Counted from the first letter of the stretch, positions 1-11,207 are shown. The stretch: DNA of 64,000 nucleotides from Odontesthes bonariensis (GCF_027942865.1 NC_134507.1:37315711-37379710), one strand, 5' to 3'. Notes: generated from the letters alone by a model not told the origin. A program made the numbers and translations.

Positions 1-20
1 CGCAGGCGCCGGCTCCCGCG

Positions 21-943
21 GTGTCGTGGGCGGCGGTCGCGGCTGGCAGAGCCGGTGCAGCAGAGAAGGGGAGAGCTACAGGAGCTGCGGGGAAGCGGCT
101 GGCTGATGATATGCAGAGCCAGGTTGCAGAGAGCGCTGAGGGGAACGGTGAGAGGGAGGAGGTGGGAGGAGAAGCAGCTGAGGTGAGTAATAACACCTCA
201 GGTCAGTCAGCTGATAAACTGGTGGAGGATGTGAGTGTTACAGGTGCCCAAGGTGTGTCAGGTGGGCGTTCTGGGGAGGTGAGTGGAGCACATATAATGG
301 GAAGTCAGTTAGGGGGGGGCAGATGGACCAGGTGAGATGGAAGAGGCAGGTGAGCCTGCAGGTGTGCTGGAGGGAGCAGGTAAGGCGGCGGGTGGGCTCT
401 GCGGAGGGTCTGAGGTCGCTGGGGGCTTGTGTGCAGTGGGTAAGGAGAGTGAGGCGAGTGTAGTGACGGGTGAGGCGGGTGTGCTGTGTGTGAGGAGCAG
501 TGCAGCTGAGGCTGAAGGAATGGAGGCCTGTGGGGCTGTGGGTGCTTCTGCTCTGCGCACACAGCCAATAAGAAAAGAAAGGTGACTACTGTGGTGGTTG
601 GTGGCAAGGCCGGGCGGCTGGCGGACAGGCCGGGTGCTGCAGGGGGCAGAGCGGCTGTGTCTGCCAGCAGTGACAGTGAGGGGGGGGGGTGTCTGACAGC
701 AGCATGATGTCACACAGCCAGCAGGCTGCTCCTGTGTATCCTGCTGAGGAACTGCACTCCTTTTTAAAATTAACCAAGGGGATGAAGGGTCTGCTGTTAG
801 AGCAGCACTTCCCTGACCTGCAGGGGTTCTACCGTTCAGCCAGCCACACCGTGAAACACAGAGCTGAGTCAGACCTGACAGACCAGGAACTGTTCAGGCT
901 GAAGAAGCATATGGGCAAAGTCCGAAAACAACTCGACTTTTAA
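21..943 (+). pseudogene. LINE ORF1 remnant
   Basis: ORF1 of L1/Tx1-type LINEs encodes an RNA-binding chaperone of the retrotransposon RNP. The first 600 bases read as Ala/Gly/Glu-rich protein in two frames (21-335 and 337-585), and a third frame (689-943) carries the most recognisable part. There, an 84-residue stretch holds KLTKGMKGLLLEQHFPDLQ and ends KVRKQLDF before a stop that abuts the ORF2 frame. The frame changes mean it is not intact. The true start lies outside the window. Confidence 0.7.
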
Positions 944-1017
944 TGATGTGCTCACAGCTTTTATTTCTGATTTTCTCATTGTCTGTTCTTTGTTTGGTTT
1001 TTCACTTCTCCTTCCCC

Positions 1018-2779
1018 ATGGCTGAGTTTAACATTGGCAGTCTTAATTTAAACGGTGCCAGAGAGGTGGCAAAGAGGGCGGTTGTGTCTGAGATGGCCAG
1101 GATGAAGCGCATTGATGTGCTGTTTCTGCAGGAAACACACAGCGACCCTGGGAATGAGGCAGAGTGGAGCAGAGAGTGGGGAGGGGAGCTGGTGCTGAGC
1201 CACAACACCACCCGCAGTGGTGGAGTAGGGTTGCTGTTCTCCAGAGGCTTCACTCCTACTCACCTGGATGTTCAGCATGTTGTGGCGGGAAGGTGCCTCT
1301 GGGTCACAGCTCGCTTTGAGCATTTTAAGGTGGTTTTTATTAACATCTACGCTCCGAACAACGGTGCAGAGAGGAAACACTTCTTTGAGAACATGAATGA
1401 CATTTTAAATGGCTGCGGCCAGGAGGATTTTTTATTCATGGGGGGGGATTTTAATTGTACTGTTAATGAAGTTTTAGACCAGAACCATGCAGAGCCTCAT
1501 CCAGCATCCCAGCGCGCCTTGAGGCAGCTGGTCTCCTCCCATGGCCTGGTGGACGTGTGGAGAAGGATGCACACGGGCTGCCGACAGTACACATGGTCCC
1601 ACCTCTGTGAGAACAGAATCTCCTCAGCTAGACTCGATCGATTTTATATTTTTAAGCATAGAGCTTGGTGTTTTAAAACAGTGTACGATTTTACCTGTTG
1701 GTTTTACTGATCACTCTTTGGTTTTATGTCAGGTTTTTATACAAACTATTTTACCCAAAAGCGCCTATTGGCGTTTTAACTCGGTTTTAGCTGTCGACAG
1801 ATCCTTCAGGGAAGCTTTTAGTTTCTTCTGGAGTGATGTTAGGCAGAGGAAACACGAGTTTGTCAGCTTGAGGCAGTGGTGGGACCATGGCAAAGTGCAA
1901 ATCAAACTTTTATGCCAACAGCACACGCTCAATGTCACACGTGACATCACCAGATCTGTCAGGGATCTGGAGACTGATATTGTGGATCTCGAGTGTGCAA
2001 CTGAGTCCACGGGAAATCGAGGATATGTTGAAATCCTCAATTCTAAAAAGATGGCTTTGGCCAACCTGCTGGACACTAAAGTACAGGGTGCGCTGGTCCG
2101 GTCCCGGCTCCAGGCCATTACGGAGATGGACGCTCCGACGAGCTACTTCTTCGGGCTGGAGAAGAAGAAAGGGCAGAGCAGACAGATCCACTCCCTGCTC
2201 TCTGAGACGGGGCAGGTGCTGACGGAGCCCGGCCCAATCAGAGAGAGGGCTGCTGGGTTTTACGCCTCACTGTATCAGAGTGATTTTACCGAAAATGACG
2301 CGCTGATGGACGAGGTCTGTGCCGGCCTCCCTCAGCTGTCTGAGGAGCTCAACTCCCTGCTGGACAGGCCTCTGGCTCCTCAGGAGCTGCAGGCAGCTCT
2401 GCAGAGCATGCAGGGGAGGAAAGCTCCGGGCATAGACGGGCTCACGGCCGAGTTTTACAAGGATTTCTGGGACATCTTTGCCCACGATCTATTGGATGTT
2501 TTTAACGAAAGCCTGTGGTCTGGGTCACTGCCAGTATTGTGCCGTAGAGCCGTCATCACCTTGCTGCCTAAGAAAGGCCACCTGCAGGACGTGAGGAACT
2601 GGCGTCCTGTCTCTGCTCTGCACCGATTACAAGCTCCTGTCCAAGGTCTTAGCCAATAGGCTGAGGGGCGCCATGGAGCAGGCTCTCCACCGGGACCGGA
2701 CGTACTGTGTGCCCGGCAGGTCTATGGTAGATAACATCTACCTCATTCGGGACGTTTTGGAGGTCTCCAGTTCAGGCTA
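1018..2779 (+). pseudogene. LINE ORF2: AP endonuclease and N-terminal reverse transcriptase
   Basis: Encodes the target-nicking endonuclease and reverse transcriptase of the LINE. The start at 1018 (MAEFNIGSLNLNG) is chosen because the endonuclease fold begins right there; an ATG at 943 is in frame but adds only a hydrophobic stretch. Visible endonuclease motifs are LQETHS, GGDFN, SARLDRF and, after a frameshift near 1660-1690, FTDHSLV. The RT part follows in the 1541-2659 frame with GRKAPGIDGLTAEFYKDFW, LLPKKG and WRPVSAL. It shifts again near 2625 to KVLANRLRG and ends at 2779 where the DNA element starts. The catalytic YxDD block is absent, so the enzyme cannot work. Confidence 0.85.
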
Positions 2780-3171
2780 GGGCTGTGGCTACACGAAAAC
2801 GTTTTTCACTGTAAACGATACTTTTTCTTATCGTTTCGCTGTCGCGGCCACACGGAGCCGGCATTCCCACTACCCCAAAACGATAGTTTTTGAGAACGGG
2901 TTCCAGAGTGGGAAAGTTTGAAAACGGCCTCGTTTCGTTTCCATTGTTACAGCGTCAACGTTTTTTGCGTCAGTCTAACGTTGACGCTGTGAGCCAATTT
3001 TAACACTTCTCTATTGTCTCACAGCGTGGCGTGTGTACTGCATCGTTTCATCGTTTTCATCCGTTTTCGTCTGGACCTGAGCCTTTACAGCAGCGCGTTG
3101 CCGTGTGGTTGCGAGAATTTTCATACCCGTTTTAAAAAAAAACCTAGTTTCGTTTTCATGTAGCCGTAGCC
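2780..3171. mobile_element. Small non-autonomous DNA transposon with TA flanks
   Basis: About 390 bp between imperfect inverted ends: the left starts GGGCTGTGGCTACACGAAAA and the right, on the other strand, reads GGCTACGGCTACATGAAAA. TA lies at both edges, consistent with a 2-bp target duplication. Inside are many GTTTTCG/CGAAAAC words and no coding capacity. Such ends resemble Harbinger/ISL2EU-type fish MITEs, but the superfamily is an inference. It separates the two LINE ORF2 pieces. Confidence 0.7.
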
Positions 3172-3175
3172 TAAG

Positions 3176-3620
3176 ATGGTCAACTTTTTTTGGGATAAGT
3201 TTCATTGGGTGCCTCAATCTGTGTTGTTTTTATCCAGAGACGAGTGGGGCCAGGGCCTGGTCCACCTGGCCAGTAAGACAGCCACCTTCAGACTCCGGTT
3301 CTTTCAGCGTTATTTGACTGGACCAGAGGATCTGGTGTGGAGGGACGTGGCAAGCTGCATACTAAGGCGTGTTAACAACCTGTGGCTAGATGCTGATCTG
3401 TTTTTACCGATTTTTAATTATCTAAAGTTAAGTGGGTTGCCTCCTTTTTATCGTGGTGCTTTTAAGTCCTGGGCGCTGTTCAACACTCAAAGAAGTGAAA
3501 AGTGTGACTCTCTGCACTGGCTGTTACAGGAGCCTTTGATCTGTGGTGCCAGGCTGGACGTCTGCTGCAGTGCTGTGCCCGGTCTGCAGGGGGCGCTCTG
3601 CAGGTCAAACGTCGTCTGCC
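3176..3620 (+). pseudogene. LINE ORF2 C-terminal fragment
   Basis: The frame 3176-3790 begins VNFFWDKFHWVPQSVLFL and continues with GGQGLVHLASKTATFRL-like and RRVNNLWLDADL blocks, typical of the cysteine-poor C-terminus of Tx1-type ORF2. It continues the LINE after the inserted element, but the central half of the RT domain is missing between 2779 and 3176. Beyond about 3620 the protein turns into Pro/Ala low complexity, so I end the feature there. Confidence 0.7.
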
Positions 3621-4975
3621 TGCATCAGCTGGTGAGTGTTGCAGGTCCAACACTCACGAACAGCCGAGCTTTGGGCTCCGCTTTTGGGGTGCCAGCAGGA
3701 CAACTCCTCCTCCTGGCCCCCCCGCCCCCGGCAGCAACCAGGCAACAGGGGTGCAGGAAGACCCCTCCCTTCTCCCCTCTGGCTCTTTGATATTTTCTAA
3801 AACTGAGCATTTAAAATTGAGGGGCAAGCAACCTTGTGGAACTGGGAGCGTGGCCCTCTGGGCAGCCTACATACCCAAAGAGCCCCGCCCACCAGATACC
3901 ACTCAGTGCTATCGCCCCCCAAAACCTAATGTGTGTGTGTGTGTGTGCGTCATGATTAGTAATGTCTAAGGTGTAAGTAAAACGAGGGCGGGGGGCTGCA
4001 GAGTGCAGCAAATGGGACCACCTACGTGGACCCATCCGCTGCCCCCCACAGAACACACCCGCCCTCAGACCCTACGTGTGTGAATGTGTGCTGTGTACAG
4101 GAGCCAGAAGGGAGAGGGGTATGGGGATCTAGAAGACCGGGGGAGAGAGGCTCCCCCGGAGAGGGCAGCCAAGAAATGGCTGCAACAGGCACCCCTGTTT
4201 CCTGGGATCCGCCACAGAGCAGGAGGGCCCGATGTTCACCAGGTCCGGGGCCCGCAGCGTATTCGGGGAGCCCCTTGGCAACCCAAAGGCACCCACCTGC
4301 CCCACCCCAGACGGCCCCTACAAATAAAGAAAAGAACAAAACAAAACAAAACACAACACAACAAACAAAAACAAATAAACAACAAACAAACCACACAATC
4401 ACTCCAGTCATAACAGCCCGGGCCTGAGACCCACCATCACCCAGGCCCACCCAAGCCGCCCCCAACAGAGGAGAAGCACCACCACACCCCACCGCACGCC
4501 ACCCCACCCTAACAAAGAACAGCCTGCAGGCACATTAGAGACCCTAGAGCAACCAGCCCGACATCAGGACCCGCACCGACCCACCTTCACGGCGGCGTGT
4601 GCAGGGCAACCAGACCCCCCGGGGCACAAGGCAGCGCCCAGACACCAGGACCCAGGCCCAGCACTACAACCCACGCCGGAGCGACGCGGCCACCCGACCC
4701 AGAGCCAGCGACCACCCCCCAATGCCCACCAAGAGACCACGCCTAACACCGCAAGACAGCTCCACCCACATGTCCCCCAAACTGTCAACCAGGCCAGACA
4801 CACAGTCCCCCCCAGTAATGATCAACCCGGCCCCCACGACTCGAGAGACCACCAGAAACCCGAAGCCACACAGCCCCCCCCAGCACACAACTGACCGCCC
4901 AGAGCGGCGGGACAGCAACACACCACCCCCACTATGTGATGAAGCTAATCAGCGGGGACCGGAGAGAATGAAATT
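3621..4975. other. C/A-rich low-complexity stretch, no gene
   Basis: Strongly C- and A-rich on the plus strand, with a short GT run (about 3930-3947), an A/C-rich run of AACAA words (about 4330-4400) and many CCC and CACC words. The frames that open here (for example 4026-4427 and 4599-4994) are composition artefacts. It may be the 3' UTR of the LINE or an unrelated simple-sequence tract; I cannot decide which. Confidence 0.5.
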
Positions 4976-5383
4976 CAGCCAGTTGATCTTTTGAGGAGGC
5001 AGACATTGTTTCCATGCTAATATAATCTAAAAGAAAATATCTAAACTGGTTAATACACAGATTCCTCTTTGCTTTCCAGTTCATGAGAATAGTTTTCTTT
5101 GCGAGCACTGTGAGGACCATGTGTGCGGAGTTAATTTCCATGTTGATGTTGTCCAAGTCACCCAGTATGCACAGTGTGGGGCATGCAGGAATACTACACT
5201 TTAGCCATGTTGATAGGTCCTCACAGACCTCAAGCCAAAACTTCTGGACAGGCGCACAAAACCATAAAGCGTGTGCATAATTATCAGGTGTGTTATCTGT
5301 GCAATGTGAGCAAATATTTGAGTGTGTTAGACCTGTTATATATAATATATGTTATATATAATATATAATATATATTTGTAACT
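4976..5383. other. AT-rich spacer, nothing recognised
   Basis: No coding signal. A TATA-rich stretch lies at about 5335-5372. Confidence 0.5.
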
Positions 5384-5830
5384 CGTGTATTGATTTTTAC
5401 AAATATAGATGTGCATTTGTAAATAAAATGCCATTTGTAAAACCAAAAAAATCATTTGAGAAATGTGATTCTGCATTTGTGAATCACCAGCACACACATT
5501 TTTCGCTTTCCACAGTTACATGTTTTTGAGACGTTCTTCGCATGAAAGTCGCACAAATCCACACGTAAATATTTCTTGACTTGCATTCGTGTTTTGATAT
5601 CCACAAATGAAAAAAAAACATATTTGAAACTTGTCAATTGGTTTTCACAATTGTAGATGTGTATTTGTAAATGAAATGGCATTTGTAAAACTGAAAATTG
5701 CCTTATTGATATCTAATTTTGCATTTGTGCATTAACAGCACACGTAGGTTTCGTTTTTGCATTTGTGAATCAGCACGATCAGCGCAAGTATTTTTGAGAC
5801 AATCTTTGCTGCAGAGGGAGCCACCCAGAT
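5384..5830. repeat. Two diverged tandem copies of a ~248-bp unit
   Basis: The word TTTGTAAATRAAATGSCATT occurs at about 5415 and again at about 5662. GCATTTGTGNATNANCAGCAC recurs at 5473 and 5721, and TTTTTGAGACNNTCTT recurs as well. The spacing is about 248 bp throughout. The family is not recognised and it has no coding capacity. Confidence 0.7.
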
Positions 5831-6037
5831 TCACAAATAGCCTACCTCTACTTTCTAATCCAGTAGATGGCAGTGTTGTTCTATTGAGAATGAGGAATTG
5901 TCGTCATAGTACAGAGCCCCGCCCCATTCGCCATGTTGGCAGAATGCTAGCGAGAAAACGCCATTCTCTCTGTTTGTTTACATTGTACGCGTGTGTTTTT
6001 AAATCAGTAAGTTTAAACAGTGCGGAATTGCAAGAAC

Positions 6038-6705
6038 ATGCCTGGAAATCACTGCTGTGTGAAGAACTGTTCCAGTACCTCACATAATACGTTTGGGAAA
6101 CATAGGAACAACGAAATACATTTTTTTCGGTTTCCTAAATGGATGCAGCATCAGGGAGAGCAGGCGTCTGACCTGACGAGGAGACGCCGGGTTGCCTGGC
6201 TGGCTGGACCTTACTTTCGATTGCACCCCTCCGTCGATGAGAGTGTGTTCTCTGCATTGTCACTCGGGTACGTTCTCTAAAAATCTCTTTATATTGTTGT
6301 CTCTTAAAGCTACGAAGTTACTTTATGTTGTTGCAAACCCTGAAGTGCACCTGACGTTGCTGCCTAGCTAGCTAACTAGCGAACTGTTGCCTCTTCGAAA
6401 ATTAATGTTAACTACCCCCTAATGTGGCTAATGTGGCTAATGTGGCTAATGTGTTAATGTGTACCCCTTCAGCCCTTTTGTCATACCATGAGCAGCGTTA
6501 CCCTCTCAGTCTGTATCTTTATTTTGCATGTGTTCTGTGATGGGTTTGCCATTGATTGCATAGATTTTTTTCATAAACTATTTATTCTGTTGTAGGTAAG
6601 CCATCATATGAGATGTTGGAGAACCACGCTGACTGGACAAATTCAGATTTTTACATTCAACTGTACCTGTGCACATGCTGCTCAAATGTGAGGGTGAAAA
6701 CCTAA
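6038..6705 (+). pseudogene. THAP-domain gene, two exons, one frameshift
   Basis: THAP domains are C2CH zinc fingers that bind DNA, found in host regulators and in P- and Kolobok-type transposases. Exon 1 (6038-6267) starts MPGNHCCVKNCSS and includes FFRFPKW and RRRVAWL. The third Cys and the His (VCSLHCHSG) are present, but one base out of frame relative to the start, so a one-base change lies near 6205-6212. The donor is g|GTACGT at 6268. The acceptor at 6595 opens exon 2 (KPSYEMLENHADWTNSD), which ends in TAA at 6705. The two exons total 340 nt, one over a multiple of three. AATAAA follows at 6810. The tail is short, so this is probably a transposon-derived or dying THAP gene. A sequencing error is the alternative. 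Confidence 0.7.
6424..6460. repeat. Short tandem repeat (ATGTGGCTA)n
   Basis: Three to four copies of a 9-bp unit inside the intron of the THAP remnant. Confidence 0.8.
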
Positions 6706-6829
6706 TGCCTTTAGATAAGATTGTCACTGTTTGCTGTGCCTTAACGAACATGTGCAAAAGTGTTGTTTGAGTTCATTCTTCATTGTTCATTACTTTTTAA
6801 TTTGTTTGAAATAAATGCTTGGAACAACT

Positions 6830-7678
6830 TGATATGGCTTAACAATGTTCATTAACAGAACAGGAAAAAAGAATAAGGGCGCAAGGTGCAGAATGCAATA
6901 TACCTCTAGGAAAAGTTAACAGTGCAAAAGAACATGTGTGCATTCAGTATAAAAAGTATAAAAAATTCCAGCATGTAAACATTGACAACAAGCAATAATA
7001 AAATAATACTGTTACTAGTGCAAAAGAACAAAGAAACACTATTCAGCACAAGAAGAGCAAAACCATGGCGTGTCAGCGGAGGGTCTGTCCACAAGCCCCA
7101 CACAACTGAAGTGATACCACTGGACTGGTAAGTGGAGGCTCAGAGTCTCCGTGAATGCAGGACCTGTAAAATAAATAAAGTTAAATAAACTAAACAGTTG
7201 CAATCACACATAAGTACCCTAGCCAACCCTGAACTGGTTTGTTCACTTTGCAGCCCCCAACACCCAACACAATAACCTGCTACAGTATGTGTCGTTGGGT
7301 TAAAATCAAATGACAACTAAATACCTAAACATAAGCTTTAGCATACATCAAAACATTGGAAACGTTTGTGTACAAAGCTAGGAGTCGGCCTATTATATAT
7401 AATATCCGCTAATTCAGAGCAATATGTAGGGCTAACAGACAAATATCATAGCAACCGAAACGTGTCATAGCAAAAAAAAAAAAAAAAAAAAAAGTCGGCG
7501 CTGAAAAAGAAGCAACTGTCATGCCAAAAAGTGATTGTCTGCCAGAATCTGATTTGCCGCCGAGGGCAGTCAGTTTTCACTGCCAAAAACTGATTGAAGA
7601 CCAAATACAGTTAATGAAAGGTGATTTCTGCCTAAATAAAAAACACTGGTGTTTATATCATGAAGCGTTTGAATTAGA
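6830..7678. other. Intergenic, no gene seen
   Basis: AT-rich DNA with a poly-A run at about 7472-7493. The frame at 7521-7964 is the antisense shadow of the gypsy integrase remnant downstream. Confidence 0.6.
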
Positions 7679-8651
7679 TCAAGTCCTATTTAGCCAGTTG
7701 TCTTTGATTCTTACTCTTACTTTCTCCCCTTCCATCAGAAGTGGCAACCGTTTTGCTCCTCGGTCGAAGTACTGCTTTTGTTTCCGCTGTCTCTCCTTGA
7801 TGCTGTGGTGCACATTGTCAAACAGCTGGGGCTTCAGCAGCTGTGCTGATGTTGGCAGTTTGGTTCTCAGTCTCCGACCCATGAGTAGCTGTGCAGGGGA
7901 CAGTTTCACTCCATCCAAAGGTGAGTTTCTGTATTCCAACAAAGCAATGTACGGATCACTCTGACTCTCTTGTGCTTTCTTCAGTAAATTTTTTACAGTC
8001 TGGATTGCTCTCTCACTTTGTCCATTAGACTGGGGGCATCCCGGGCTGGGCGTGGTGTGTACAAACTCCCAGCTCTCTGTGAATGACCGCAACTCAGCAC
8101 TTGAAAATTGAGGACCGTTGTCAGACATGACCTCGTCCGGAATCCCATGTCTCGAAAACATAGATTTGAGTGCTGTTACCACTTGTCTGCTGGTCGTCCC
8201 AGTGAGTTTAGCAAATTCCGGATACTTCGAGTAGTAATCCACACACAGCAGATAATCACCTTGCTCATACTCATAGTGGAATAAATCTACTCCAACTTTT
8301 GCCCAGGCTCTCTCTGGAATGTCATGGCAGATGAGTGGCTCTTTGGTGTTGCTCCGCCTGAATGTGTTACAGACAGCACACTTTAAAACAAAATCTTCAA
8401 TCTCTTTAGCCATGTTGGGCCAGAACATGATGTATCTCGCCCTTTCCTTGCACTTTACAACTCCAAGATGAGCTTCATGGACTCTCGCAAGCATTTCTGC
8501 TCTTAGTGTACTTGGAACAACAAGTCGTGTGTTCTTGAAGAGTAAACCATCAAAACATGTGAGTTCCTCTCTGAATGTCCAATATTTTCTGATGACTCTT
8601 GGTACCTGTGGTATTTCAGCTGGCCATCCTGCTTGGACCATATCCATGACT
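7679..8651 (-). pseudogene. Ty3/gypsy integrase, copy A
   Basis: Encodes most of a retrotransposon integrase, which inserts the cDNA into the genome. Reading on the minus strand from 8647, an HHCC zinc finger is visible (HEAHLG through CAVC). The catalytic core has its three acids in GVDLF, MSDNGPQFSS and GQSERAIQ, and the C-terminal part ends VRVRIKDNW. The frame is open for 322 codons but starts inside the polyprotein and has no LTR after it, so it is a fragment. The first ~365 bases (8287-8651) are nearly identical to part of copy B on the far side of the LTR-like block. Confidence 0.9.
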
Positions 8652-8653
8652 TA

Positions 8654-9253
8654 TGTTACAACCCTCTTAATTATGATAAGTCATGGCACTGGGTGTAACA
8701 CAAACAAAATAAGTAATACCTCAGTCAGTTGATATGCATAGAAAAAGTATAATTTATTTTACAATTGTTAAAAGGTAACATAACAAAAGATCATCCAAAA
8801 CCACAGTGAAGCTCTTACTCTTCAGGGTCTCCGAGGCCAAAACAACAAACAAAACACCCCCTCTAATTATGAAAAGAAAAGATCTCTGGCTAAGAGTCAA
8901 CTTAAAATTACAAGGGCTAAACTCCCTGCCTGACCAAAAACAGGAGAAAAGAGTGAGAACAAAAATAAAGGCAGAGAACCCCTACCAGCTTCCACTGTGA
9001 AAACAAAACACAAAATTAGTTGTCAGTGACCTAAAGTAAATACCAACACTGTACACCTTCACAAAGCACAAGATCAAGGCCCAGAGGAAAAGGCAAGGGC
9101 CCTTGGCACATGTTGAGTGAAGCTCTTTATGGAGCAGCTGACGAGCTGTAATACCAATCACCTGTGGCAGGAAGGTAGGCCTGAAACACAGGGAGAGATA
9201 AGAAGGATGTCTCATGAACAGAGCTCCCCCTCTGGAGGTCAGGGACCGTAACA
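8654..9253 (-). mobile_element. LTR-like block (TGTTAC...GTAACA), 600 bp
   Basis: Bounded by TGTTAC and GTAACA, the TG...CA ends expected of an LTR, and with no coding capacity. It lies exactly between two gypsy pieces that overlap in sequence content. I see no PBS or polypurine tract next to it and no clean 4-6 bp target duplication. It is either a solo LTR of another family or a rearrangement junction. Orientation is inferred from the surrounding elements. Confidence 0.55.
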
Positions 9254-9574
9254 ATCTACTCCAACTTTTGCCCAGGCTCTCTCTGGAATGTCATGGCAGA
9301 TGAGTGGCTCTTTGGTGTTGCTCCGCCTGAATGTGTTACAGACAGCTAGTGATGGCAAAACGAGGCTTTTTGAAGCATTTAATCATTTTGAACCATTGTG
9401 TCATAAAGTGGTTCACTACCCGAAGCTTCATTCAATTCCCTTGGGTGACATCTACTGGTGTAGCGATTGTTGCACCAAAAGAAGCCCAGCAATAATAACA
9501 CGTATGTATGTGTGTTGTACATATGGGTTTGTAGTACCTCATTAAAGATTGATTAATTTACCTATGAAATAATA

Positions 9575-9901
9575 ATTTGCCCTCTCCGGGTCGGGAATGA
9601 GATCCTTCTCCAAGTGGAGGAGTTCAAGTATCTCGGGGTCTTGTTCACGAGTGAGGGACGAATGCAGCGGGAGGTTGACAGGCGGATCGGTGCGCCATCA
9701 GACACGTCCCACTGGGAGCAGACCCCGGGGAAGACCCCGGACACGTTGGATCTCTGGCAGGGGAACGCCTCGGGGTCCCCCCCAGAAGAGCTGGAGGAAG
9801 TGGCCGGGGACAGGGACGCCGGGGTTTCTCTGTCTAAGCTGCTGCCCCCCCGACCCGACCCCCGGAGAAGCGGAAGATGATGGATGGATGGATGGATGGA
9901 A
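9575..9901 (+). pseudogene. L2-like LINE 3' fragment carried in the hAT element
   Basis: Encodes LINE RT C-terminal text including EEFKYLGVLFTSEGR and REVDRRIG, then jumps to the very end of the ORF, and finishes in a TGGA simple repeat (about 9880-9901), a usual 3' tail of fish L2-type LINEs. Copy 2 of the hAT family carries a longer version of the same LINE at the same place. The LINE therefore inserted into the hAT before the family copied itself, and copy 1 later lost its middle. Confidence 0.8.
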
Positions 9902-9989
9902 TCATTTAAAAACAATGTGAAATGTTTGGTTTGTCATTCATATTTTCTTTGGGAGTGTGCTTGGTGTAATAAAGAGGGTGCTTGTGTTA

Positions 9990-10322
9990 CTTCAGGTGTT
10001 TTTATTAAAGAAAAGTAGTTTTTGCACAGTAGAAGGGCTCAAACAGTTTCTTTTTTTTTTGAGTCAATTTCTCCAGCTTTGGAAAATACTCTGTCACAGG
10101 GAACAGAGGAGGCTGGTGTCACAAGGAACTGTTTGGGTCGAAATATTCCCACACTTTAGAACGCTTCCTCGATGGTTGCTCCATGAGAGAATAATCCAAA
10201 ACTCCGAATGTCAAAAAACGAGAGCTGTTCGTAACGTATAATACGTGTAGAACGGGGACATGAACCGGGGCTTCAGCCATCTTGAATACACTGAATCGCG
10301 GCAAATGTTCAAAGCTCCACAC
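9990..10322 (-). pseudogene. hAT transposase remnant: N-terminus joined to C-terminus
   Basis: On the minus strand the frame at 10322-10119 has QPSRKRSKVWEYFDPNSS, the start of a BED-type zinc finger region, and meets a stop. In the next frame ASSVPCDRVFSKAGEIDSKK and LLFFNKNT follow, the C-terminal dimerisation region of hAT transposases. Everything between, including the catalytic domain, is missing. This is a typical internal-deletion derivative moved in trans. Confidence 0.8.
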
Positions 10323-10488
10323 ATCAACTCGAAGCAGTCAGCTGACTCGGTCTGAATGAAGCAGTGAAGTGGTTCAAACGTCATCAGTGACGTCACATGA
10401 AGCAAGCTCCGGCCCACTGCTTCACTATAACTACCCTGTCGAGTTTGAAGCGTGCTTCGGAGCTTCGGGGTTGGAGGTAACATCACTA

Positions 10489-11117
10489 CAGACAGCACAC
10501 TTTAAAACAACATCTTCAATCTCTTTAGCCATGTTGGGCCAGAACATGATGTATCTCGCCCTTTCCTTGCACTTTACAACTCCAAGATGAGCTTCATGGA
10601 CTCTCGCAAGCATTTCTGCTCTTAGTGTACTTGGAACAACAAGTCGTGTGTTCTTGAAGAGTAAACCATCAAAACATGTGAGTTCCTCTCTGAATGTCCA
10701 ATATTTTCTGATGACTCTTGGTACCTGTGGTATTTCAGATGGCCATCCTGCTTGGACCATATCCATGACTCTCCGCAGTTCCTCATCAGCTGCTGTTTGT
10801 GTTCTGAATGTGTTCAATTTCTCTTCTGTGATTGGCAGTTGAGCTGTTAGCAGATGGACCTGTAGTTCATCCTCCAGGAGTTGTTCTGCTTTTTCTTTCA
10901 GATAGGCTCGACTCAGCGTATCTGCGATGTAGAGCTCCTTCCCAGGCTTGTAGCCGACCCGCAGATCGTAAGGTTGAAGGCTCATCAGCATCCTCTGGAG
11001 TCTTGGAGGAGCCTTCTGGAGTGATTTCTTGAACACAGTCTCTAAAGGCTTGTGGTCTGATTCCACATGCACTGTCTTGCCATAAACGTACTGCTTGAAC
11101 TTTTCACAGCCATACAC
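10489..11117 (-). pseudogene. Ty3/gypsy RNase H and integrase N-terminus, copy B
   Basis: Minus-strand frame 11117-10431 begins inside RNase H (YGKTVHVESDHKPLE; LSRAYL) and runs into the integrase zinc finger (HEAHLGVVKCKERARY). It stops being gypsy at 10496, where the hAT target duplication lies. It is separated from the gag-RT frame by about 90 bases with a stop near 11157. Confidence 0.88.
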
Positions 11118-11207
11118 AATTGCTAAAAGTTCGTTTTCAATTTGCGCGTACCTTTTCTAGTCAGTCAGCGCTCTCGAGCCATAGGCCACCAGCTGTCCAT
11201 CCTGGAT

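Larger units (their letters stand above)
1..3620 (+). mobile_element. Tx1-clade (L1-like) LINE, decayed and interrupted
   Basis: A non-LTR retrotransposon on the plus strand, cut off by the window start. An ORF1 tail is followed at once by an ORF2 with an AP endonuclease and the first half of a reverse transcriptase, in the usual L1/Tx1 order. A small DNA element sits at 2780-3171. The sequence after it resumes near the ORF2 C-terminus, so the RT core and the block behind it are deleted. At least two frameshifts (about 1650-1690 and 2620-2630) break ORF2, so the copy is dead. The Tx1 assignment rests on the style of the ORF1 end (KGMKGLLLEQHFPDLQ) and of the endonuclease end (FTDHSLV), not on a database search. 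Confidence 0.85.
9347..10488 (-). mobile_element. hAT element, copy 1, with 8-bp target duplication
   Basis: Inserted in the gypsy integrase. The ends are TAGTGATG and CATCACTA, and CAGACAGC is repeated at 9339-9346 and 10489-10496. An 8-bp duplication is standard for hAT transposition. Inside are a broken transposase remnant on the minus strand (9990-10322) and a piece of an L2-like LINE (9575-9901). The gypsy frame resumes cleanly after the right duplication. Copy 2 of the same family is at 13685-16729 in the opposite orientation. Confidence 0.9.

Noticed and set aside
3621-4994. Several frames of 79-161 codons on both strands
   Set aside because: Strong C/A bias makes stops rare. No motif, no splice signals, Pro/Thr/His composition only.
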